Below are positions 57,017 through 64,000 of a DNA stretch of 64,000 nt, one piece after another. Location: positions 1-64,000 of the forward strand of contig NZ_JBKKJT010000011.1 of assembly GCF_046614675.1 (NCBI RefSeq), given 5' to 3'. The stretch is from Chryseobacterium cupriresistens (GTDB taxonomy: Bacteria; Bacteroidota; Bacteroidia; Flavobacteriales; Weeksellaceae). The notes beneath the pieces are model-generated. The model did no database searches and was not told the origin of the DNA. It saw nothing but the letters and a program-made list of their open reading frames with translations. Position 1 is the first letter of the stretch; the number at the start of each line of letters is the position of its first letter. A program made the position numbers and the translations under genes.

Positions 57017-57646
57017 ATGAAAAAAAAATTTACAGAAAAACAGATTCACATACTGGATATTGCAGAAGAGCTTATCGCGAAGAAAGGATATGAGGGAACT
57101 TCTGTAAGAGATATTTGTTCTAAAGCGAATATCAACGTCGCCATGATTTCTTATTACTTCGGTTCTAAAGAGAAAATGATGTCTTATCTCTATCAGTACA
57201 GAGTATTGAAAACAAGAGAGAATTTTTCAGAATTTGCGGATACCATCAAAGAAGGTAAACCTGAAATGCAGCTGCGGGAAATGATCAAGTACATCGTTTC
57301 TCAGCTTTTCAAGTATAATTATTTCCATGGTTTTGTAACCCAGGAGCTTCGTCATACGGAGAATCTTAAAGATGAACTGCTGGATTTCTATCAGCTATTC
57401 GTGAAAAAACTGGATGAAGTCATTAAAAAAGGTGTTGCATCAGGTGTTTTTACTTTTACACCCAAACCTGAAGATATTCTTACCATGATCATCGGATCCA
57501 CTTTATTTGTCATCAGGAATAAAAATTTCTATGAACTCTATGTTCCGAGCAAAAATGAGGAAACCTATGCCAAAGAAGCTGAGAAAAAGGTGAGAATGAA
57601 TCTTTTATTAAGTGTTTTTGCTATTTTGGGATACGCTGCAGACTAA
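57017..57646 (+). CDS. TetR/AcrR family transcriptional regulator
   Basis: A 209-residue protein. The N-terminal DNA-binding domain is canonical: KQIHILDIAEELIAKKGYEG then TSVRDICSKANINVAMISYY and FGSKEKMMSYL (about 8-58). The C-terminal all-helical domain (about 75-205) binds an unknown ligand. A perfect palindrome lies just upstream, in the shared region with the divergent tatD operon. There is no adjacent transporter gene, so the regulon is open; bamD follows on its own promoter after 103 nt. Confidence 0.9.
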   Translation: MKKKFTEKQIHILDIAEELIAKKGYEGTSVRDICSKANINVAMISYYFGSKEKMMSYLYQYRVLKTRENFSEFADTIKEGKPEMQLREMIKYIVSQLFKYNYFHGFVTQELRHTENLKDELLDFYQLFVKKLDEVIKKGVASGVFTFTPKPEDILTMIIGSTLFVIRNKNFYELYVPSKNEETYAKEAEKKVRMNLLLSVFAILGYAAD

Positions 57647-57693
57647 AATTACGTTAAATATTCATAAAAAAAAATCTATTGGCAAAAAAGTTA

Positions 57694-57701
57694 TATTTTT
57701 G
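57694..57701 (+). promoter_or_regulatory. -7 promoter box of the bamD gene group
   Basis: TATTTTTG, 48 nt before the bamD ATG at 57750. Confidence 0.5.
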
Positions 57702-57749
57702 CAAATTAGTAAATCGGCTGTATAATCCGAAAACTGTTGAATTTTATAT

Positions 57750-58745
57750 ATGAAAAAATATATTTTAGGTCTTTTTGCTGTAGCGGTGATTACATCTTGT
57801 GTAAGTCAGCAGGAGAGAGCAATGAGAAGTGCTGATAAAGAATTTATCTTAAAGGCAGCTAATGAAAATTTTGCCAAGAAAAAATGGAAAAATGCATTGG
57901 CTCTTTACGACAGACTTGCCAATCTTGTGGCGGGAACAGATGATTTTCCTAACGTAGGTTTCAATACAGCTTATGCCAACTATTATGACAAAAGTTATAA
58001 GCTGGCAGGACACCAGTTTAAGAATTTTGCAGTAAGTTTTCCAAAAGACCCGAGAGCAGAAGAAGCAGCATATATGTCTGCTTTATGCTACTATGAAGGT
58101 TCTATGGATTACAACCTGGATCAGTCGAGTACAGAATTGGCCATTAATGAACTTCAGGAATTCCTGAACAATTATCCCAACTCTGAAAGATCTAAGAATA
58201 TCAGCCAATTAATTGATGAATTGTCTTACAAGCTGGAATTTAAAGCTTATGAAAATGCAAGACAATACTACAAAATGGGTGAGTATAAAGCAGCAAACGT
58301 AGCATTTGATAATGTTCTGGAAGATTTTCCAAGTACAAAGCTTCGTTCAAAAATTTATGATTATATCATGAAAGCACGTTATGAACTGGCGATGAAATCT
58401 GTTTATAATCTTAAAGATGAACGTATTGAGAGCGCGCTTACGTATACAAAGCTTGTAGAGAAAGAGCTTCCTAATACAGAATATTCTAAAACTGCAACAG
58501 ATCTTAGAGAAAAACTGGAAAAAGAAAAACAAAACTTCGCAGTTGTTAAAAAACAAACTGAAGCCAGAATGGCGGCTTTAACGGCAAGACAGAAAAAAGA
58601 AGCTGAAAAACTGGCTGATAAGGATAAAGCTGACCAGCAGATCAAAGATCAGATCAGCAATGAAAAGAAAGCAATGCAGTTACAGAGGGACAGTGCAGCA
58701 CTTAAAACACCTCCGCCGGCAGCGACTTTCAAAATTCAAAGATAA
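57750..58745 (+). CDS. bamD: Outer-membrane assembly lipoprotein BamD
   Basis: A 331-residue lipoprotein of the BAM complex, which inserts beta-barrel proteins into the outer membrane. The signal is MKKYILGLFAVAVITSC, with lipobox Cys17. TPR repeats follow: AANENFAKKKWKNALALYDR, AYANYYDKSYKLAGHQFKNF, LAINELQEFLNNYPNSERSK, and YYKMGEYKAANVAFDNVLED. A charged coiled coil (about 255-320) ends in a Pro-rich tail. It is longer than E. coli BamD (245) because of this C-terminal extension. First gene of the bamD-rpoZ-coaBC-DUF4835-recN group conserved in flavobacteria. Confidence 0.92.
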   Translation: MKKYILGLFAVAVITSCVSQQERAMRSADKEFILKAANENFAKKKWKNALALYDRLANLVAGTDDFPNVGFNTAYANYYDKSYKLAGHQFKNFAVSFPKDPRAEEAAYMSALCYYEGSMDYNLDQSSTELAINELQEFLNNYPNSERSKNISQLIDELSYKLEFKAYENARQYYKMGEYKAANVAFDNVLEDFPSTKLRSKIYDYIMKARYELAMKSVYNLKDERIESALTYTKLVEKELPNTEYSKTATDLREKLEKEKQNFAVVKKQTEARMAALTARQKKEAEKLADKDKADQQIKDQISNEKKAMQLQRDSAALKTPPPAATFKIQR

Positions 58746-58787
58746 TTCGTAAATTTGCCATCTTAAAATAAAAATAATTTTCTCAAA

Positions 58788-59111
58788 ATGAGTGTAAAAG
58801 ATACAAAAGCAGAAGTAAATACAATTACTTACGATAAAGATAAGATTGAAGATAAAGTAGGTTCAATCTATGAAGCTATTGTTATCATGGGAAAGAGAGC
58901 AGAGCAGATCAATGCGGAGATCCGTACGGAGCTTCACAACAAACTGGATGAATTTGCCGTTCACAATTCTACATTAGAAGAGGTTTTCGAAAACAGAGAA
59001 CAAATTGAGATCTCTAAACATTACGAAAAGCTTCCAAAGCCAACTTCAATTGCTATTGAAGAATGGTTAAACGGAGATGTTTATTTCAGAAAAACAGAAG
59101 AAAGAAAGTAA
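58788..59111 (+). CDS. rpoZ: RNA polymerase omega-type subunit (RpoZ/Rpb6 family)
   Basis: A 107-residue protein with the omega/Rpb6 core: DKIEDKVGSIYEAIVIMGKR then AEQINAEIRTEL (about 19-50). The middle Y-x-A-x2-IM-x-KRA-x2-I pattern is the family signature. The rest is a lineage-specific C-terminal half (EEVFENREQIEISKHYEKLP). It helps assemble RNA polymerase. The position between bamD and coaBC supports the call. A terminator at 59133 follows. Confidence 0.87.
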   Translation: MSVKDTKAEVNTITYDKDKIEDKVGSIYEAIVIMGKRAEQINAEIRTELHNKLDEFAVHNSTLEEVFENREQIEISKHYEKLPKPTSIAIEEWLNGDVYFRKTEERK

Positions 59112-59132
59112 TCTTCTGTGTTTTAATAAATC

Positions 59133-59176
59133 AAGGTCATAAAGGAATTCACTTCTTTTATGACCTTTGTTGTTTT
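59133..59176 (+). terminator. Terminator after rpoZ
   Basis: AAGGTCATAAA / TTTATGACCTT (11-bp stem) enclosing a 13-nt loop and followed by TGTTGTTTT. It separates bamD-rpoZ from coaBC. Confidence 0.75.
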
Positions 59177-59234
59177 AAAACCTCATTGTGTGGGAAAAAA
59201 TAAGTACTTTAGTGTTTCCAAAAATTAGAACTTA

Positions 59235-60440
59235 ATGAGTGTTTCCGGTAAAAAAATACTTATCGCTGTCTCCGGAGGAATTGCGGCATATAAAATCCAC
59301 TTTCTGATCAGGGATTTTGTGAAAAAAGGTGCCGAAGTACAGGTTATTATGACTCCTGATACAGAAAACTTTGTGACGAAACTAAGTCTGTCTACATTAT
59401 CCAAAAAACCGGTGTATTCGGATTTTTACAGTGATAACGGAACATGGAACAGCCATGTGGATATGGCTCTGTGGGCAGATGTTATGATTGTTGCCCCATG
59501 TACGGCCAATACGCTGTCTAAAATGGTTCACGGGATGTGTGATAATCTCGTTATTGCAACCTATATGTCTGCAAAATGTCCGGTATTCATTGCGCCTGCA
59601 ATGGACCTTGATATGTATGCACACCCTTCTACAACAAAGAATCTGGAGCTGGCAGAAAGCTTTGGTCATACTATTATTCCTGCGGAAAACGGAGAGCTGG
59701 CCAGTGGACTCATCGGGCAGGGAAGAATGGCAGAGCCGGCAACAATTTTTAATGCTGTTGAGCATTATTTTAATTCAGATATCCAATCCCGAAGCCTTGA
59801 AGGAAAAACGGTTTTAATTACTGCAGGACCTACCTATGAAGCGATAGATCCTGTAAGATTCATCGGAAACCATTCATCCGGTAAAATGGGATTTTCTCTG
59901 GCAGAAGAAGCTTCAAAAAGAGGAGCAAAAGTTATTCTGATTTCCGGTCCAAGTTCTCAGACTATAAACAATCCGAATGTTGAAGTTCATAAAGTGACTT
60001 CAGCAAAAGAGATGCTGGCCAAAGTATTTGAATTTTATGATAGAATAGACATCGGAATTGCCAGTGCTGCAGTAGCAGACTATGCTCCCAAAGAGGTGGC
60101 TAAGGAGAAAATCAAGAAAAACGATGAAAACCTGACGATAGAGCTGGTTAAGAATCCCGATATTCTTAAAACAATGGGTGAAAAGAAAACCCATCAGTTT
60201 TTGGTAGGATTTGCCTTGGAAACGCAAAATGAAGAAGAAAATGCCAAAGGAAAATTGGAAAAGAAAAACCTGGATATGATTGTTCTGAACTCTCTGCGTG
60301 ATGAAGGAGCCGGTTTTAAAAATGATACCAATAAAATCAAAATATTTACCAGAACAGAGAAGAAAGAATTCAATCTGAAATCCAAGGATGATGTAGCGAA
60401 AGATATTCTCAATTTTGTTGAGACTCAACTTTTAAAATAA
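59235..60440 (+). CDS. coaBC: Bifunctional phosphopantothenoylcysteine decarboxylase / phosphopantothenate-cysteine ligase
   Basis: A 401-residue fusion carrying two coenzyme A steps. The N-terminal CoaC flavodoxin-like domain has ILIAVSGGIAAYKIHFLIRD, the catalytic His in TWNSHVDMALWADVMIVAPC and APAMDLDMYAHP, with Asp where the PAMN motif usually has Asn. The C-terminal CoaB has LITAGPTYEAIDPVRFIGNH then SSGKMGFSLAEEASKRGA, IASAAVADYAP and FALETQNE. CoaB joins cysteine to phosphopantothenate using CTP or ATP and CoaC decarboxylates the product. Third gene of the flavobacterial bamD-recN group. Confidence 0.95.
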   Translation: MSVSGKKILIAVSGGIAAYKIHFLIRDFVKKGAEVQVIMTPDTENFVTKLSLSTLSKKPVYSDFYSDNGTWNSHVDMALWADVMIVAPCTANTLSKMVHGMCDNLVIATYMSAKCPVFIAPAMDLDMYAHPSTTKNLELAESFGHTIIPAENGELASGLIGQGRMAEPATIFNAVEHYFNSDIQSRSLEGKTVLITAGPTYEAIDPVRFIGNHSSGKMGFSLAEEASKRGAKVILISGPSSQTINNPNVEVHKVTSAKEMLAKVFEFYDRIDIGIASAAVADYAPKEVAKEKIKKNDENLTIELVKNPDILKTMGEKKTHQFLVGFALETQNEEENAKGKLEKKNLDMIVLNSLRDEGAGFKNDTNKIKIFTRTEKKEFNLKSKDDVAKDILNFVETQLLK

Positions 60441-60476
60441 TTTTAATAAATTTCCGTTCTCAATTTTTAATAGACA

Positions 60477-61382
60477 ATGAAAAAAATTATAAGTTTATTT
60501 TTTCTGTTATTTCTATACACCCAAAGTTTTTCTCAGGAGCTGCTGGCAACGGTGCAGGTAAACGCCAATCAGCTGGGAGGAAGTAACCAGCAGGCCTATA
60601 AAGCGTTGGAGAAAAGTCTCAGGGATTTTATCAATAACACCAGCTGGACCGGTAAAAGACTTCAGAATTTTGAAAAAATAAAATGTGCTTTTTCTATTGT
60701 TATTTCGGAAAGAGATGTTAACAAATTCAAAGGAACGATTGTGATTCAGGCAGTAAGACCTGTGTACAATACAACCTACGAATCTCCTTTAATTAATCTT
60801 CAGGATCAGAGATTTGGCTTTGAATATATTGAGAATGAAAGTCTTATTTTTAATGAAAGACAGTTCTCCGGCAAGAATCTTACGGATGTGGTCAGTTTCT
60901 ATATTTATGTTGTTTTGGGTCTGGATGCAGATAGCTTCCAGTCTATGGGAGGATCACAATGGTATGCGAAAGCGCAGCAGATTGCACAGAATTCCCAAAA
61001 CAGGAACTATGAAGGCTGGAACACTATCAATGAGCCGAGAAGCCGTTCTATTTTGATCAACGAAATTATGAACCCTAATTGGAATCAGTTACGTTCCACC
61101 ATTTATACCTATCACAGAGCAGGTCTGGATAACCTTTTCAACCAGGATCAGACTGCCGGGAAAAAAGTCATTTTCGATGCACTGATGCAATTAAAAATGT
61201 ATGAGAATAATTTCCAGCAGGCATTCTTCTTTAATCTTTTCATGGATACCAAAAGCGATGAAATTTTCAATATTTTCAATTCCGGGAATAATGGAGGGCT
61301 GATTCTAAATGATCTTAAGCAAACAATGATCATCCTCTCACCGAAGAATATAGATAATAAGTGGAATAAATGGAAGGTCTAA
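60477..61382 (+). CDS. DUF4835 secreted protein
   Basis: A 301-residue precursor with signal peptide MKKIISLFFLLFLYTQSFS. The mature start ELLATVQVNANQLGGSNQQA, then LRDFINNTSWTGKRLQNFEK, FGFEYIENESLIFNERQFSG and FYIYVVLGLDADSF, is typical of DUF4835. The family is confined to Bacteroidota and lies between coaBC and recN in many flavobacteria. Its role is unknown; it is exported to the periplasm and could act at the outer membrane, given bamD in the same group. It starts 36 nt after coaBC. Confidence 0.88.
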   Translation: MKKIISLFFLLFLYTQSFSQELLATVQVNANQLGGSNQQAYKALEKSLRDFINNTSWTGKRLQNFEKIKCAFSIVISERDVNKFKGTIVIQAVRPVYNTTYESPLINLQDQRFGFEYIENESLIFNERQFSGKNLTDVVSFYIYVVLGLDADSFQSMGGSQWYAKAQQIAQNSQNRNYEGWNTINEPRSRSILINEIMNPNWNQLRSTIYTYHRAGLDNLFNQDQTAGKKVIFDALMQLKMYENNFQQAFFFNLFMDTKSDEIFNIFNSGNNGGLILNDLKQTMIILSPKNIDNKWNKWKV

Positions 61383-61557
61383 AAATTGGTGGATACATTG
61401 AAGATGGGCGGTTGATTATTCAAGAGTCAAAAAAACATTTTGTTCCTTCACTAACAACCACTGCCTGCTAATTATGCTTTAATTTAATCGGAGAAGAATG
61501 GAAAAAAAACTTATTTTTACAGTTCAAACTCAAATTGGATTATAACCCGGATTATCA

Positions 61558-63207
61558 ATGCTTTCGAGAATTTACATTAAAAACTTTGCCCTGATTGATA
61601 CCCTTGAAGTATCATTGAAGAATGGTTTACAGGTCATTACCGGAGAAACCGGGGCGGGTAAATCGATCATCTTAGGTGCTCTCAGGCTTATTTTAGGTGA
61701 AAGAGCAGATGTAAAATCAATCGCCAAAGCTGAAGAAAAAAGTGTGGTGGAAACCGAGTTTTCCCTCAATAACAAGTTTAAAAAATTCTTTATAGAGAAC
61801 GACCTGGACTATGAGCTGCAGACTATTATCCGAAGAGAAATACTTCCTTCAGGGAAATCGCGGGCATTTATCAATGATGTGCCGGTAACGCTGGATATTC
61901 TTAGAGAGCTTTCCTCACAACTGATCGATATCCATTCCCAATTTGAAACATCCAATCTTTTTACTTCAGAATACCAGTTTAAAATTATCGACGGACTTTC
62001 TGAAAATAAAAAAATCATTGAAGAGTATCAACAGGAATTTTCTGAGTTTCAAACGCTGAAATTGTTGTTGAAAAAATTAAAGACCCAACTTTCAGAATCT
62101 AATAAAGAAAGCGATTATAAAGAATTTTTGCTCAACGAACTGGAAGAGCTTAAGCTTGATGATGTTGATTTTGAAGATGTTCAGAACCAGCTTTCCATTC
62201 AGGAAAATGCGGGAATGATCTCTGAAAATGTAGGCCAGATCTTATCCAGATTTCATCAGGAGGAAATAGGAATTCTGTCATTCTTTAACGAAGCGACCAA
62301 CAAACTGTCAAAAATTTCCGAAGTTTCTACGAGTTTCGCAGAGCTTGATGAAAGACTGGAAACCACTTTTGTAGAGCTTAAAGACATCATTTCCGAACTG
62401 GAACATGAAGCGGAAAGGGTGGAAATTAATCCTGAAAACCTGGTCTACCTTACCGAGCTTAATAATAAAATCAACGCTTTATTCCTTAAGCATAATGTTT
62501 CAGATCTTAATGAACTGATTGAGATCAGAAATCAGCTGGCCGGGGAACAGAAAGGAGCTTCAGAATTAGAAGAACAGATTGAAGAAACTGAGGAAAATAT
62601 TTCTCAGAAAGAAAAAACACTTCAGAGCCTTGCTGCAAAACTTTCAAAGAACAGACACAAGAATGTTCCTGTTTTCATCAAAAAAGCAGAAGGACTTCTT
62701 AAAAAGCTAGGTCTCGAAAAGGCAAAAGTGGATATAGAATTATACGATGCAGATGAATTCAACCCGTTTGGGAAAGAAAATATCCAGCTGTTGTTTCAGG
62801 CCAACTCCGGTTTCCCTTTAAAACCGATCCAAACGGCCATTTCCGGAGGAGAAAGATCAAGAGTAATGCTTGCCGTAAAGAAGATTATTGCAGAAAGTGA
62901 TGAACTGCCAACCTTGATTCTTGACGAAATAGACACCGGAGTTTCAGGAAAAGTAGCTGAAGAGATCGGAAATCTGATGCGCGAAATGTCTGAAGACATG
63001 CAATTGATTGTTATTTCCCATCTTGCACAGGTCGCAGCCAAAGGAAATGATAATTACAAAGTGGTGAAACAGGATATTTCCGGCAGAACACAATCTACTA
63101 TTATTCCTTTGAGCAGTGAAGAAAAACTGAACGAGATTGCCCAGTTGCTTTCCGGAAGCAAAATTACGGAAGCAGCGCTGGCACAGGCTAAAGAATTAAT
63201 AGGCTAA
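61558..63207 (+). CDS. recN: DNA repair protein RecN
   Basis: A 549-residue SMC-like ATPase active in double-strand-break repair. Walker A is ITGETGAGKSIILGALRLIL (about 29-48); the N-terminal LSRIYIKNFALIDTLEVSLK is family-typical. A long coiled coil (about 160-370) contains EFLLNELEELKLDDVDFEDV. The C-terminal head has the signature ISGGERSRVMLAVKKI, Walker B LILDEIDTGVSGKVAEEIG and the D-loop/switch LIVISHLAQVAAKGN. Last gene of the conserved group; 175 bp separate it from DUF4835 and hold no gene. Confidence 0.95.
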   Translation: MLSRIYIKNFALIDTLEVSLKNGLQVITGETGAGKSIILGALRLILGERADVKSIAKAEEKSVVETEFSLNNKFKKFFIENDLDYELQTIIRREILPSGKSRAFINDVPVTLDILRELSSQLIDIHSQFETSNLFTSEYQFKIIDGLSENKKIIEEYQQEFSEFQTLKLLLKKLKTQLSESNKESDYKEFLLNELEELKLDDVDFEDVQNQLSIQENAGMISENVGQILSRFHQEEIGILSFFNEATNKLSKISEVSTSFAELDERLETTFVELKDIISELEHEAERVEINPENLVYLTELNNKINALFLKHNVSDLNELIEIRNQLAGEQKGASELEEQIEETEENISQKEKTLQSLAAKLSKNRHKNVPVFIKKAEGLLKKLGLEKAKVDIELYDADEFNPFGKENIQLLFQANSGFPLKPIQTAISGGERSRVMLAVKKIIAESDELPTLILDEIDTGVSGKVAEEIGNLMREMSEDMQLIVISHLAQVAAKGNDNYKVVKQDISGRTQSTIIPLSSEEKLNEIAQLLSGSKITEAALAQAKELIG

Positions 63208-64000
63208 TTCAGCCAGTTATAAACCCGATTTCTCATCAAACTATTAGTATTAGCGATGTCATCCTGAGGCTGTCGAAGGATTTACTATTTCCCTAACTCT
63301 TCAATTCTTTTTCAGAGCTTCTATTGCTGCATCTTTTTGCTGGATTTCATTTTTTCAGCATCTCAATGTAACGCATAATTAGCAGGTCGCTACTTCGGTG
63401 TTATAATTTTAAAACAAATACGTCCTGTTAACTGTTAGCTTCCAGTGGAGATTAATCTGGTCCCATCGGGATCTGCTGTTAATAGAAAAATGAAATCCCC
63501 GTAGCCCATAAAGCTCCGTAGGAGCGACCTGTTAATTCATGCCGAAAATATTGCAATTTTCAATGTATTGATACTTTTATCACACAGTCATGTTTCAATA
63601 CTATATTTTTTTTACAGTGGCGAAAATGTATTTGTAATACGACATGTTCTGTCGCTTTGAGAGAATATTTTTGTATTAAGTTAAAGCAATATTTACATAA
63701 TTGTGTTAAAAAATGTTAAATTTGTCGGGTTTATATTAACGGGTCCATTATGGCTAAAAAACAATAACTATGAAATTTTTATTCGATTACATCCATTCGG
63801 TGTATATTCTTCAATTATTTCTAAATATTTAAAAATCACATTCGTATGTACAAATTCAGATAAATTTTTATGCATGTGAAATACACTATTTTTTGCATCA
63901 AAGAATATTATATTTGAAATATTCTTTATTCTATAAAGGGTCTGATTCTCAGAAACGATAAGGATTAAAAAGAACCGGATCTAACCATGATCTATCATAA
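63208..64000. other. Repeat-rich region without a supported gene
   Basis: After recN no open frame with protein-like content was found. 63256-63286 has a TGTCATCCTGAGG-type block. 63421-63540 has two tight hairpins, TCCCATCGGGA (63461-63471) and GCTCCGTAGGAGC (63513-63525), each followed by a (A/G)-NCTG-type CTGTTAAT text. A TAAATTTG promoter-like box lies at 63717-63724, followed by very short frames only (MAKKQ; a 20-codon frame at 63770). A possible start ATG at 63987 has too little sequence to judge. Confidence 0.55.
63421..63540. repeat. Hairpin-repeat cluster downstream of recN
   Basis: Three occurrences of CTGTTAA(C/T) (63425, 63475, 63529), two of them directly after short perfect hairpins TCCCATCGGGA and GCTCCGTAGGAGC. 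This looks like a mosaic of REP-like units. Confidence 0.55.

Noticed and set aside
63717..63832. Small ORFs MAKKQ and a 20-codon frame after a promoter-like box
   Set aside because: Too short and without conserved features; the box may serve a transcript that extends beyond the window.

Overview
The window looks like chromosomal DNA of a Flavobacteriia member of the Weeksellaceae, most likely Chryseobacterium or a close relative. The reasons are the AT-rich composition, the many TAnnTTTG-type -7 boxes typical of Bacteroidota, the conserved order bamD-rpoZ-coaBC-DUF4835-recN, a long L21 with a C-terminal extension, DUF5686 and DUF6646 outer-envelope proteins, several small GG-leader 'bacteriocin-like' peptides, and a tryptophanase. 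The genus is inferred from gene content; no database search was run.

Layout. 1-150: the 3' part of a 5S rRNA and its terminator, the end of an rRNA operon that starts outside the window. 150-1700: an accessory stretch with an imperfect direct repeat of about 170 bp and two divergent Cys-rich small peptide genes. 1.7-9 kb: a 2-oxoglutarate/Fe(II)-type oxygenase, menD, a pabB/pabC-like pair, two related membrane proteins, an AI-2E-type permease and a DUF3820-type protein. 9-24 kb: uvrB, a TonB-domain gene remnant, a PQQ-type sugar dehydrogenase, a TonB-dependent receptor, an aminotransferase/flavin monooxygenase pair, tryptophanase, a DUF502 protein, miaE, a porin, an acyltransferase and a zincin lipoprotein. 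24-34.5 kb: rplU-rpmA, a third small peptide gene, a DUF5686 receptor-like protein, two identical tRNA-Asn genes flanking a tricorn-type protease, rseP and a DUF6646 protein. 34.6-38.9 kb: a nitrilase-family amidase, a three-gene persulfide/rhodanese/thioredoxin operon and an unknown secreted protein. 39-49.6 kb: a HerA-like ATPase, a DnaQ-type exonuclease, a tiny transcription unit, lysA, poxB, a TonB-domain protein followed by an Abi/HEPN protein, miaB, a gene remnant and a TPR protein. 49.6-54.3 kb: a sigma-54 activator, a membrane protein, lptE and a long acidic repeat protein, closely packed. 54.3-57 kb: DUF4126, then tatD-tcdA-rnpA. 57-63.2 kb: a TetR regulator, then bamD-rpoZ-coaBC-DUF4835-recN. 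63.2-64 kb: repeat-rich sequence without a supported gene.

Most genes are housekeeping or envelope functions in intact frames. The parts that stand out are: the Cys-rich GG-leader peptides, two of which share a 5'-UTR element whose stem covaries; genes whose -7 box lies 3-4 nt from the start codon and which therefore look leaderless; the persulfide operon; the Abi gene; several TonB-domain gene remnants; a small promoter-ORF-terminator unit directly before lysA; and families of palindromic intergenic repeats. No CRISPR array, transposase, integrase or prophage was found.
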